Below, piece after piece: positions 1-9,200 of a stretch of 64,000 nucleotides of DNA. The position numbers and the translations under genes are program-made. The notes under the pieces were generated by a model. The model was not told where the DNA came from, did not search any database, and saw only the letters and a program-made list of their open reading frames with translations. The stretch is from Bacteroidota bacterium (GTDB lineage: Bacteria; Bacteroidota; Bacteroidia; B-17B0; Aurantibacillaceae), in assembly GCA_016702705.1 (NCBI GenBank), contig JADJDM010000006.1:248001-312000 (forward strand), in the 5' to 3' direction. How positions within the stretch are numbered: position 1 is the first letter of the stretch; every line of letters begins with the position of its first letter.

Positions 1-1773
1 AACTCGGATTTGCGCCTTGCTTAGTTACATCATTTTCTTTCACATGAATTCCTTTACAATTTTCAACAGTAATACCAAAATTAGGGTTAGTTGTAGTAGC
101 AGTTCCATTACTAAAAGTAATTCCTGATGCCGCAGAAATTGCAGAGTAATTTACATTATGCTTAATAACTTGTGCTTTATTTTGCATGTTCGTTACCCAA
201 ATAGCCCTTTGAATTTTCTTAATTGAATTTGATTCAATAGTTAATCTAGCACTATTTGTAATAACTGTATTTTGTACCGCAATACCATAAATACTATTTA
301 AACTTGTTGAATCATTCATGGAATTAAACTTTATATCCAAAACGTGGGTGGCTAATCCATTGGTGTTTTGCGTACATTTAATACCATAATCACCAGAGTT
401 ATTAAATTTATTTGAGTTAATTCTACCCAATCTATATTTATTTCTGATATTGAATACCTATAAAATTGTCTTTGAATTTATTATTCTCAATAATACAATA
501 TTCAACTGAATTAAAAATTTGAGATAATGCTAATAGCTTTTCTATTTGGTTCTGCAACAACTAAACTTCCAATACCTTCAAACTTATTTTTGTAAATTTC
601 AATTTTACGCACATGAACCTGAGCCATAATACCACCATCACAATTTCTAAAAGTATTAGAATAAGGGTTATTAAATAAATCTGTTGTTGCAATATTACCT
701 ACATATAACTCGCCAAATGTTTCAGCCCAAATACCCCACCCTTCTGCTTGACAAGGGTCATCCATAGGGACTTGAATACAATGCCTCCTTAAATCATGGA
801 AATAATTATTATGCACAGTAATCTTAGAGTTAGATGAATGTATTCCTAAATCAATATTTCTAAACTCGTTTTGACCTCCACCTGCTACACCAAAAGTTAT
901 CCCCCCTGAATTACCTACTATATCAATTCCATAATGAGAAGTTGTATTCAAGTAAGGGGGTTTTAATGTAGCACCAGGAGAATTAAGTGAAGAGTTGCAT
1001 TCAAATACTGTTGACTTAACTGTACTTGGATTTGCTGGAGTGTAAGCGCTTATAGATATTCCAGTATAGTTTTTATTAAAAACACTTGTTCCGATAGTAT
1101 AATTTCCACCTGAGATTGAATTAACTGCTGAAATAGCATCTTCAAATCTACATGATTTAGCAATTAAAGTAGATGTGTTATTAGAAATGAAAATACCATT
1201 CCACATTTCAGTACATGAAAAGAATTGGCAACGAGTTAATCCTAATGTAATACCAGGAGCAACTATTATTTGAGAATTAGGAGCCATACGGAATTTGACA
1301 TTGTTATAATTTACCGAAGAACTAATAGTGTACGTTCCTAAAATATCTACAAAAGCAGTTGTTATTGGATTAGTTATATTATTTGTTCCGTCAGGAATCG
1401 CTAGAATTACTGGGTTAGCGCAATATTGTCCGCAGTTATCACTAATTCCAATTAAAATTTGGCTCGTTCCTATACATCCATCTGAATTTGTGCCAGTAAC
1501 AGTATATGTAGTTGTTACTGTAGGACTAAGCACAAAAGCACTTCCAATACTAATAAGATTGCCTGGTTGAAGTGTATAAGTGGCTGCGCCAGATAGAGTA
1601 ATAGTACTTGATTGCCCAGGACAAATTTGGTTTGGCGTGGCACTAACGAAATATTCGGTTGCGGCATCACATCTATAGTAATACTTGCCCGTTCCTTGAC
1701 AGCCATTTAAATCTGTACCTGTAACAGTATATGTGGTTGTTGAAGTAGGATTAACATTTAAAGGACTTCCCAC
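1..1773 (-). CDS. C-terminal part of a secreted repeat/beta-helix protein (frameshifted, runs off left edge)
   Basis: This is probably the C-terminal part of the gene that starts at 4386. The longest open piece is 511-1773. It opens with Ig-like repeats of the type SPLNVNPTSTTTYTVTGTD, with a second copy about 70 residues on, and continues into a right-handed beta-helix-like region with many short N-rich turns (for example NNYFHDLRRHC). Below 511 the same style of sequence continues in other frames (residues such as VEYCIIENNKFKDNFIG, then NKFNNSGDYGIKC) to position 1, so at least two single-base shifts lie at about 415-525. Bacteroidota proteins of this build are normally exported by the T9SS. 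The real C-terminus and any sorting domain are outside the window. Function is unknown; adhesion or glycan binding is an inference. Confidence 0.7.
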
Positions 1774-1825
1774 TTGATTACCTGGTTGCCAGCTATATGT
1801 ATTTGTCCTAAGGCTGTTAATACAA

Positions 1826-2876
1826 CTAAATCAGATGCGCAAACATTAGTTGATGATGCCCAACATTAATGTTTAAATTACCATTACTAACAGTAATTAC
1901 ATCTGAAACAGAAATTGTGCAACCTACATTATTTGTAAATGTAGTTATTTGATGATTCCCCGCTCCTGCTATTGCAGAATTAAAAGAATAAATACCTCCT
2001 GCTAATTGCACTCCATTTCCTGTAAATACACCATTTGCAGCGGCAGGAGTAAGATACGAACTTAAATCAGGAATAGTTTGATTAAGGCATAAAGTTGTAG
2101 GTAAGGTAAGCGCCATGGCTTGATTTGATGGAACTAGGCTAACATCATCAATGAATATATAAACTGTTGGCAAATTAGTCAAAGTGTTCATATTTGATGA
2201 ATTAAAAACTACAAAATTACTGAGAGAGTTAGCATTTGCATAGGTAAAAGTTTGCGTGTAATAATGCCATGTATTATCACCAGTAATGTTAATAGCATTA
2301 CCTAATTGAGTTACCGCAGGTGGTAATGCAGTTGTTGACAATGAGGCACTTGCTAAAACAGCTGTACTACCACCTACAGTAATACTTCCAATAGTTCCAG
2401 CAGGCGCTCCCCATGCCCCAGAGTTAGCAATCCTTGCTCTAAAGCTCAAGGTATAAGTCCCATTTTGAAACAATTGGTGTATTAAGGGAAGTTTGCATAG
2501 ATTCATTCCAATGTCCTGTGCCCCCGCTAAACAAACCCAAAAAAGTGTTATTGGGATTTCCATTCCAACTGTCGGCTGCTGGTGTACTAAAAAAAGTCGA
2601 TGGAATACCAAATAAATTATTCCAACCATTAATTACATTATTACAATTTCTTTGAAGCACATCAGGAGTAAGCAAATAAGGAGACCAACAATCAGTTCTA
2701 ACTGTTGGATTTGTTGACCCCATTGTTCCACATGTAGTTGAGCTTTCGAATCCTACATTATTAATTAAACCACAAGCTGTTGGTGTGCAATTGTTATCTA
2801 AAATGTAAACATAAATGTAAGTAATATTGCCCCTTTGTCCCGTAGCTGAAACAGGTATATACCTAAGTAAATGCAA
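1826..2876 (-). CDS. Middle part of the same secreted protein (two overlapping frame fragments)
   Basis: Two fragments, 2439-2876 and 1826-2629, read as one domain once a base shift near 2470 is repaired. The join runs from ESMQTSLNTPI into FQNGTYTLSFRARIANSG. The content looks like a carbohydrate-binding-module or jelly-roll fold (ITGDNTWHYYTQTFTYAN ... VYIFIDDVSLVPS), followed by an Ig-like segment (LCLNQTIPDLSSYL ... GNHQITTFTNNVGC). Further shifts near 1855 and 1805 connect it to the downstream repeats; the bridging residues ASSTNVCASDLVVL are visible in the third frame. The fragment starts given by ATG codons are not biological starts. I am fairly sure it belongs to the same gene as its neighbours, since frame is lost but protein style is continuous. 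Confidence 0.6.
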
Positions 2877-2898
2877 GCCAACAGTATTACTGGTAAAG

Positions 2899-4386
2899 TC
2901 AATTGGGGTAATATTGGTTTCCTACTGTTGTTGATAAAATGGCTGTTGCATCATAAACATCCATTAAACATTCAAAATCAGTCGCATTGTTATCATTGTC
3001 TAGTATACCAATTATGGGAATCGTTACCCCAGCATTACCCGCAAAAACATACGCTCCAATATTATCAATGCCATCATTTATGCCAGCTACATTAATACCA
3101 GCGCATTGTGCAACGTTATAATTAAAAATTGTTGTGCCTGCTGAACCGAAGGTTGAATTAACAGTATAGCCTAAATCACAAAGGACGGTACGTTCTTCAG
3201 GAGTCAAATGTCTCTTAGTAAAAGTTGCTCCAGTACCATTAGCATTACTCATTACAAAATATAGGTCATTTTGTGGTGCAACTAATGGTGCGGGCACTTG
3301 ACATTCATCTTCAAAATGACTTAATGAACTTGGAGCTTCAAAACAATTTGTTGTATAAACAGCTTGATTTCCTCCGCCAATGTAAGAATATCTTACAGCA
3401 GAGCCACAAGTAGTGTGGTTTGAATTACAAGCTGCATTAGGTGCTAATGTTGTTATTGCATTTAAGTTGGCATTCCATCCATAATCATAAAGACTACACG
3501 CTCCAGTATTTTCAATTAAATTCTCTGTTCCTAGATTATTTTGTAGTCTAAGGTCATATCTTGAGTAATAATTATATCCAGCACCCAATTTTGATTGCCC
3601 ATCAAAATTAATTAACGATGCAAAACCTAAAGCATGTGTTACTTCATGCAAAGCAACAGAGTATAAATCATACAAACCAGCAGGTGACAAAGCCGAACCT
3701 AAATCTGTATTCCAATTAATAGTTGCATTATTAAAATTAAATGCAGCATAACCATGATAAAACGTGCCGCCAGATGTATTAACACCTCCTTGAGTAACAA
3801 GTGGTGATGCGACATTTGTATATGAATCAACTCCACTATGAATTGTTTTCCAAATTTCATTATCTGCAATACCACCAAACCCAGCTGCATTATTTTGTGG
3901 GACGTTATAAAATGCAGTCGCCAATCCTAACACGCCACTATTTGCAGAGTTCGCATCAATTTGATTTATATTGCGTATCCAAATATTTACTCTATTATTT
4001 TGTCCATTGGTTTCTAAAGGTGATTCAATAAAATCTGAGATGTCGGTAAACACTTGACAAATAACAGCCATTCTTGCTAACTCAATAGCACTGTTACCCT
4101 CCATTCCCGATCCAACTTCAAAATACAAATTAAAATATCCTGGCTGACAAAGCAAAGATGATGGCTGATTCACTCCACTTCCATTCCTGTTACTTGCACC
4201 AACAAATAAATCGCCTAACGAGTATTTATTCCCATATTGGTCAAAAATATTATCAAGTAATCCATTAGGAGATACTTTATTTTGCGTTCCAACCCCACCA
4301 GTTGAATCAACTGTTTGAGCTTTCATGTAACCAAATCCTGTCATTATAAAAAATAACAAGTAGCTAAGTAGTAATTTGTTTTTCAT
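2899..4386 (-). CDS. Secreted zinc metalloprotease-like N-terminal part of a large cell-surface protein
   Basis: The N-terminus is a signal peptide (MKNKLLLSYLLFFIMTGF, cleavage after MKAQ). Around residues 245-260 is a zinc-metalloprotease motif, HEVTHALGF (HExxHxxGF), preceded by YSVALHEV. This resembles the catalytic helix of metzincin-like secreted proteases found in Bacteroidota repeat proteins. The fragment ends about 495 residues in at a stop, and similar sequence resumes in another frame just below (from 2876), so a base shift near 2890 is likely and the full gene continues to position 1. The predicted product is extracellular. Substrate is unknown. The 292 bases upstream (4387-4678) are AT-rich with no gene that I can support. 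Confidence 0.75.
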   Translation of the reverse strand: MKNKLLLSYLLFFIMTGFGYMKAQTVDSTGGVGTQNKVSPNGLLDNIFDQYGNKYSLGDLFVGASNRNGSGVNQPSSLLCQPGYFNLYFEVGSGMEGNSAIELARMAVICQVFTDISDFIESPLETNGQNNRVNIWIRNINQIDANSANSGVLGLATAFYNVPQNNAAGFGGIADNEIWKTIHSGVDSYTNVASPLVTQGGVNTSGGTFYHGYAAFNFNNATINWNTDLGSALSPAGLYDLYSVALHEVTHALGFASLINFDGQSKLGAGYNYYSRYDLRLQNNLGTENLIENTGACSLYDYGWNANLNAITTLAPNAACNSNHTTCGSAVRYSYIGGGNQAVYTTNCFEAPSSLSHFEDECQVPAPLVAPQNDLYFVMSNANGTGATFTKRHLTPEERTVLCDLGYTVNSTFGSAGTTIFNYNVAQCAGINVAGINDGIDNIGAYVFAGNAGVTIPIIGILDNDNNATDFECLMDVYDATAILSTTVGNQYYPN

Positions 4387-4678
4387 AAGTAATAATTATT
4401 AAAGAGAGTATTTAATTGCAGGGTGAAAAAGTATAACAATTTTTTGAATTAAAAAACAGGTATTTCTACCTGATTTAGTTAACGTAAAATCACTCAAAAA
4501 CCAAGTAGTTAAATTATAGTATTTAATTGAAATAAAACACATTAAGCGCAAATCTCATTTCTTACACCAAGATATTTTTATTAAAGAACGAAATCAACAT
4601 AGACATAAATTCTTCTTGAAACTTTTTTTTATTTTGCAAACTGATTGGAAATTTGATGTTGCTTTTCCAAATAAATAA

Positions 4679-5248
4679 TCATTTCCATTCTATTTTTAAA
4701 TCCTTGAATTCAATTGCTCCAGTTTTATTCTGATGGTAATCTTGTGGATGCAAAATTGTAAAAGCAAAATTAAATAGTTTAATATATTCATTAGATGGCA
4801 ACAATGTTCCAAATGTAAAAGTACTTTTAATTGGGATACTTGTATTCAAATAAACATTTGTCGCATATCCAGTTCCGCCAACAACAGAACTACTAAGCTT
4901 CAATACATCACCTTCAAGCGTAACGATTTTCAAATATTGGTTAGTTACACTTAATTCCCTATTCTCAACAAGGTTTATCATTAAAATATCAATAGTAACC
5001 ATTTGGGTCTGTATATCACCTCTTACTTTTGTAATCTTAAATTCCACATCGTTATTAATCTTATATATTAAAGGTTCTCCAAGATTCAAAATTTTTTTTA
5101 GCGTTTCATTTTGTTTTTTGAGTAACCCGCATGAATCAATAGGTTGATTTGTTTTAGCAACAGGCGTTGCTGTTGAAGATTTAGTTTGAGCAGTTAATAC
5201 AGTTATTGTAAGCACGCAAGCGGTTAATGTTAATATTTTTCTTTTCAT
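4679..5248 (-). CDS. Hypothetical exported protein
   Basis: The 189-residue product starts with a signal peptide (MKRKILTLTACVLTITVLTAQ). A short Ser/Thr/Pro linker follows, then a single Cys (DSCGLLKKQNETLKKIL) in a short coiled-coil-like helix. The rest is a predicted beta-rich domain (KINNDVEFKITKVRGDIQTQMVTIDI, LEGDVLKLSSSVVGG). I do not recognise the family. It stands alone: the next gene upstream (5529) and the large secreted gene downstream are each separated by intergenic DNA. It is likely periplasmic or outer-surface. Start chosen because it gives a perfect signal peptide. Confidence 0.65.
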   Translation of the reverse strand: MKRKILTLTACVLTITVLTAQTKSSTATPVAKTNQPIDSCGLLKKQNETLKKILNLGEPLIYKINNDVEFKITKVRGDIQTQMVTIDILMINLVENRELSVTNQYLKIVTLEGDVLKLSSSVVGGTGYATNVYLNTSIPIKSTFTFGTLLPSNEYIKLFNFAFTILHPQDYHQNKTGAIEFKDLKIEWK

Positions 5249-5283
5249 TGTTTTTATTCTATATAGTTATTTTTAATTTTTCT

Positions 5284-5529
5284 CTAATATACAATTTTTC
5301 TTCGTGCATCACTTTCAGTTCCATAACAGATTATTTTAGCAATTAATTCCTCTCCAAAAAAATCAATCAAAGACTGATGATGGCATTGCTCCGAACATTC
5401 TATTATAAAAGAATGAGATTTCTCAACGTCTCCCCTGCAAAATTCGGCACATCTACCATACAAGCCTCCTTTTTCTATTATAGACTTAATTATTTCAATT
5501 CGTTTATGACTTAAATTACTTTTTGGCAT
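5284..5529 (-). CDS. Hypothetical small Cys-rich protein
   Basis: The 81-residue protein beginning MPKSNLSHKR is preferred over a start 36 bases upstream at 5565, because that start would place the N-terminus inside an 18-bp palindrome (5563-5580) that looks like an operator. It has four Cys in a compact central block (GRCAEFCRGDVEKSH, IIECSEQCHHQ), which could bind metal or form disulfides. No family is recognised. It is divergent from the XRE regulator and may be controlled by it. It could be a cargo gene of the integrated element to its right. Confidence 0.5.
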   Translation of the reverse strand: MPKSNLSHKRIEIIKSIIEKGGLYGRCAEFCRGDVEKSHSFIIECSEQCHHQSLIDFFGEELIAKIICYGTESDARRKIVY

Positions 5530-5562
5530 TTTCAAATAAAGTGAAACAAAGATATAAAAATT

Positions 5563-5580
5563 CATGTCATATTAGACATG
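5563..5580. promoter_or_regulatory. Palindromic operator candidate between divergent genes
   Basis: CATGTCATATTAGACATG is an inverted repeat with 6-bp arms (CATGTC/GACATG) and a 6-bp spacer. A further half-site, GACATG, occurs at about 5607-5612, just before the XRE start codon. Position between two divergent genes, one of them an XRE regulator, suggests autoregulation. This is inference from layout. Confidence 0.5.
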
Positions 5581-5612
5581 AATAGTTTTCCAAAAATAGT
5601 CAGATTTGACAT

Positions 5613-5816
5613 GTGGCGGTTAAACAAAAAATATCTGACTTACAACAAATAGGTGCAAATATCCGAAGGATTAGAAGTGAGAAAGAAATTTCAAGGGCGC
5701 AATTAGCTTATGAAATTGGAACTTCCGAAAAACATCTTAGCCGAATTGAAACAGGAGAAGTTAATAGCGGCATATTAACTTATATAAAAATCTCCCGTGT
5801 ACTTGAGTTACTTTAA
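5613..5816 (+). CDS. XRE-family helix-turn-helix regulator
   Basis: The 67-residue protein is essentially one HTH_3/XRE domain: IGANIRRIRSEKEISRAQLAYEIGTSEKHLSRIETG, with the recognition helix around SEKHLSRIE. Such small Cro/CI-like proteins regulate element-borne promoters. It lies about 32 bases downstream of an inverted repeat (5563-5580) and has a GACATG half-site immediately before the start, consistent with self-binding. It is next to a recombinase-bearing segment, so it may belong to the integrated element. The ORF ends in a predicted stem-loop at 5829-5855. Confidence 0.8.
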   Translation: MAVKQKISDLQQIGANIRRIRSEKEISRAQLAYEIGTSEKHLSRIETGEVNSGILTYIKISRVLELL

Positions 5817-5828
5817 CAGAAATTACTT

Positions 5829-5855
5829 ACAAAGTGAAACTTTAATTCACTTTGT
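5829..5855. terminator. Stem-loop between convergent genes
   Basis: ACAAAGTGAA and TTCACTTTGT form a perfect 10-bp stem with a 7-nt loop. It lies just after the XRE stop and overlaps the stop of the converging coiled-coil gene (5847-5849 on the minus strand). No strong T-run follows on either side, so termination is plausible but not certain. Confidence 0.45.
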
Positions 5856-6381
5856 AGTTAATTTCCCTTCATCATTTAACCAATCAAATAGTATATAAGT
5901 AAATCCAAAATTACCTGTCTTTTGATATTTTTTTAGCCTGTTTAGTTTAACAGCGCTATAAATTGATTTTGTAATGGAATTAAAAGGGTCTCTCAATTTC
6001 ATTTTAAGTTCAGGGTTCAACTCTTAGCATTAAATCAACAATTTGATGGCTATTTAAAGGTTTTCGGCTACGTTCTATCACAAAACATACTTTATCAATA
6101 TAAAGCCAATTGAAATCATAGCCCACATATTTTTCAAGAGATTCAGATTGATTATAGAAAAGTGCTAGTTTAGATTTTAATTGTTCGATTTCTTTATCTT
6201 TATTTTCAATTTTTCTTTGGAATGAATCTATTGCCTTTTCATTTCCTTTTAACTCATTTACTAATTCTTTCAAAGTAGACATTAGTTCTTTTTGATTGTA
6301 GCTTTCAAACTTCAAAAAGTTGTATTTTTCCACAATTGATTTAGCTTTTCCATCGTATTTTCTTCTTTTATCATCTTCCAT
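5847..6381 (-). CDS. Coiled-coil protein with predicted winged-helix C-terminus (one frameshift)
   Basis: The open piece 6010-6381 gives 123 residues: a basic N-terminus, then a long coiled coil (about residues 30-80, LVNELKGNEKAIDSFQRK, KEIEQLKSKLALF). A second segment looks like a winged-helix fold (DKVCFVIERSRKPLNSHQIVDLML). A base shift near 6020 moves the reading frame, and the domain clearly continues (NPELKMKLRDPFNSITKSIY ... GFTYILFDWLNDEGKL) to a stop at 5847. Genes of this build are seen near integrases in Bacteroidota; here it is directly downstream of one. A DNA-binding role is inferred, not shown. Confidence 0.6.
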
Positions 6382-6454
6382 AATAGTATATTTTATCTAT
6401 TAAATAATATCTAAGCTCAATCTACTTAGTTTGTATTGAAAAGTAAATACATTC

Positions 6455-6541
6455 TACTTTCAAGTATTTACCTTCGATGTTGAAGTATATACTTTCGATA
6501 CAACAAGCATGTAGAAAGTACATTGAAGTACCTACTTTCTA
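6455..6541. repeat. Cluster of TACTTTC repeats and a 9-bp inverted repeat
   Basis: TACTTTC occurs at 6455, 6490 and 6533 and in reverse (GAAAGTA) at 6514. The last two form an inverted repeat, TAGAAAGTA (6512-6520) and TACTTTCTA (6533-6541). The cluster lies between the end of the recombinase gene and the start of the coiled-coil gene. It could be a promoter/operator array or arm-type sites for the recombinase. Confidence 0.45.
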
Positions 6542-6548
6542 CTATATT

Positions 6549-7978
6549 TTACGAACCCAAAAGCCTGATTAACCCCTTTAACTGGTCAAGTTTTTCAATA
6601 CTCATATTTTGAAGAAGTGGCAACATTTCTTTGATATTTGATTTTTGTGCATCAGCATCATCTACCATAATTTGAAACTGGCTCAACCCCCTATTCAATT
6701 TATCCATTTCATAAAACAATTTATTTTGGGAAAGGTGAGTGTAAACTTCCATAAACTTTCTGTTTTTATGTCCTAATAACTTCTGTCCAACTTGTTCGGG
6801 AATCCCATATAAAAAGCATATTGTAGCAAAACTATGTCGAGCCACATGGAAAGATAATTTTTTATTCAAACTTGCTTTTTATTTATTTCTTTAAGATGTT
6901 CATTAACCTTTTGATTAGATATTTTTCAAATACAAATTCACCCTCTGTTTCATTTAATAATTCAACTGCTTTATCTATTAAAGGGATAAAAAACAGGTCT
7001 CCCAGTTTTTTCCATCATTAATTCAATATAAAATTTATAAACCATTTCATTTGTTTCAGGATTTAAAACAAACTTGCCAAAAATATGCTGCTTTCTGTTT
7101 AAGTTATTTACATCAGAAAACCTCAGTCCTGTGTAACATGCAAATAAAAACCGCTTAACAGCCTTCCTTTCGCCTAGAGTTAAGCTTTCTATATTTTCAG
7201 GCGACAATAGTTGCTCAACTTTTAATAGTTCGTCAGGCTCTAAATAATCTCTACTGGTTAAAACAGGATCAATATGTTTTATTTTGTAATCCTTAAATGG
7301 ATATGCCTCCTTCAAAAAATCTCCATTTTTAATTGCAATTAAGATTAATGTCCTCAACATCTTTAAACTTTTAGAAACCGTATTTGGAATGTTTCCCAAT
7401 CCTCCATCCTTAACAGGTTTAAGCATATAGTTTTCATACTCATTCAGGAATTTATAATCTATATGTGCTAATGAAAGATTGGGTCTGAACTTACATATTT
7501 TGGAAATTTGTGCCTTAAACCCTTTCATTGTTCCTTCTGCAAGAAGGTGTTTCCTTTTGGTATCTAATTCATGGGTAAAGTATTCTTCAAAATTGTGTAT
7601 TCCTTGTGGCTTCAAAAAATCATTACTGAAAGAATCAAGTGTTATAACTTTGTTCATCAAATTATGCTTAAACACAATTTCGTTTGCCCTAAACTTTTCG
7701 CCATCTAAAAAGGCATTTATTGATTCCCAATTCTCATTCCCTTTTGTAGCTCTTTCTCTTTCCCAATCCCAATTATATAATTGCTCTCTTTTCTTAACAT
7801 CATAACTAGTTATTTCATCAAGTGATAATTTTCTAAATTCTTTTTTTAGTGAGATAAATTTTCCAGTGCTTATTTTTTGTCGTTGTTTGCTGCTTAAAGA
7901 AAATGACATAATTATTTGAACCGAACCTTCTTTGTTTGGTCTTTCTGTTCTTATATAAAAATGAATTTTGGTACTCAT
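6549..7978 (-). CDS. Tyrosine recombinase / integrase (frameshifted)
   Basis: The N-terminal piece (6971-7978) has the Bacteroidota-type arm/SAM-like region and the start of the catalytic domain, including the first active-site Arg in YTGLRFSDV. The C-terminal piece (6549-6869) carries HVARHSFAT (HxxR), LLGHKN and the nucleophile region VYTHLS with the catalytic Tyr. The missing link (residues such as LIDKAVELLNETEGEFVFE) is readable in another frame, so one or two base shifts at about 6880-6990 split a normal integrase of roughly 470 residues. It lies about 265 bases from the 3' end of tRNA-Arg, the usual target geometry for integrative elements. Confidence 0.85.
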
Positions 7979-8101
7979 TGTATTTATATATTAAATGTTT
8001 AACGTGGATTTATTGAATTGATTACAGAAATCGCCTACTTTTTTGTAAGTGGTCGATAAAAGCCTAAAAGTGGTTAAGGTATTCCAGGAGGAATAAAAAG
8101 G

Positions 8102-8121
8102 TGGGGACAGATTGGGGACAG
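8102..8121. repeat. Direct repeat TGGGGACAG x2 in the integrase-tRNA spacer
   Basis: Two copies of TGGGGACAG (8102-8110 and 8113-8121) are set 11 bp apart, close to one helical turn. They lie in the 265-bp spacer between the integrase start and tRNA-Arg. I see no gene in this spacer (7979-8202). The repeat could be a recombinase arm site; this is a guess from position. Confidence 0.35.
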
Positions 8122-8202
8122 GAATTGAGTAAAACCATCAAATATTTTCTTTCCTAGATAACATAGAAAATTAGTAAATGACTGATAATTAAGACAAAAG
8201 AA

Positions 8203-8232
8203 AAACCCAACAAACGATCGTTTGTTGGGTTT
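8203..8232 (-). terminator. 30-bp perfect palindrome, terminator of tRNA-Arg
   Basis: AAACCCAACAAACGA followed by its exact reverse complement makes a 15-bp stem capable of forming a hairpin. It begins 11 bases beyond the tRNA-Arg 3' end. On the minus strand it is followed by TTTTCTTTTG, the expected T-rich tail. Confidence 0.8.
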
Positions 8233-8243
8233 ACAGTATTCAG

Positions 8244-8317
8244 TGGTCATGTAGGGATTCGAACCCCAAACCTTCGCATCCGTAGTGCGATGCTCTATCC
8301 AGTTGAGCTACATAACC
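8244..8317 (-). tRNA. tRNA-Arg (anticodon ACG)
   Basis: The minus strand folds as a standard cloverleaf. The acceptor stem pairs GGTTATG with CATGACC. The anticodon arm has the TCGCA/TGCGA stem around the loop CTACGGA, giving anticodon ACG. The T-arm contains GGTTCGAATCC. The discriminator base is A at 8244 and CCA is not encoded. Its 3' end points towards the integrase gene. Confidence 0.95.
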
Positions 8318-8346
8318 GTTTTTGAGGTTGCAAATATACGGTTTTT

Positions 8347-9148
8347 CTATTTATTTGCAAGAATTTCTTTAATCATATCGGGTTTATTGGTAATTATTCC
8401 GTCTACTCCCCTTTTAATCAACTTTTAGCCTTTCTGCGCTTGTTTACTGTCCACACATACACCGTTTTTCCTTGTTTATGCAGCTTTTAATGAGTCGTTT
8501 GCTTGCAAAAGTCCTGTAAACATTCACTCCTGTCCAATCACTAAAATCATCTTTGGTAAAACCTTTCGAAAAATTAAAACTGCTTAAGGAAGCTTAAAAA
8601 CAATCAATTTTTGCAGTTTTACCCTGTTTTTGCTTGTTTACATTTAAAAGAGCTTGCTTTTCAAAAGAATGAATTACATCTACCCAAGCTCCTGCCCCGT
8701 TCTTTTCTATCACATTCAGCATTCGCGTTTCAATTCCAGGGTAATACTCGCTTCCCTTTTTTAATTCGATAAGCAGCTTTGCTCTTCCATTAATCAATTT
8801 TATGGCTGAATCTAATGTTGGTGGGCCATAATCTTTGTTCTTTATTTTTATTTGGAGAAACTGCTTGTAAGTTAACTCCTTTATTAAGTTAGACATTAAT
8901 TTAGCCGGTGTTCTAAACTCACAGGTTCTGTTAAAGCTCATATCATGCATTAAAACGAGCACACTGTTTTTTGTTTGGTGTACATCGGTTTCAATGTAAT
9001 CGGCTTTCATCTCAATGGCTTTTTCAAAAGCAGCTAAGGTGTTTTCTGGTTCATATGCACTTGCCCCGCGGTGAGCTATTACTAATGTTTGAGAAATAGT
9101 ATTCCCACAAAAGTAACAGATAAAAAGAAATGATAACACGAAGACCAT
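8347..9148 (-). CDS. Glycerophosphodiester phosphodiesterase (frameshifted C-terminus)
   Basis: The open piece 8594-9148 has a membrane/signal segment at the N-terminus, then the GDPD catalytic motifs: IAHRGASAYEPENTLAAF (HR and ExN), EMKADYIETDVHQTK (ExD), and LMHD for the second His. The rest of the barrel is present in shifted frames down to 8347 (WTGVNVYRTFASK, then VDGIITNKPDMIKEILANK, typical of the GDPD C-terminus), so two or more base shifts at about 8430-8600 break it. The enzyme hydrolyses glycerophosphodiesters to glycerol-3-phosphate and an alcohol, probably in the periplasm. Divergent from dapD. Confidence 0.85.
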
Positions 9149-9200
9149 TTAGCATTTCACGAAAATAAATAATTATTAACTTGCAGAAGAATAAAAAACT

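Noticed and set aside
4387..4678. Intergenic region checked for RNA genes
   Set aside because: AT-rich with no stem-loop or ORF that I can support.
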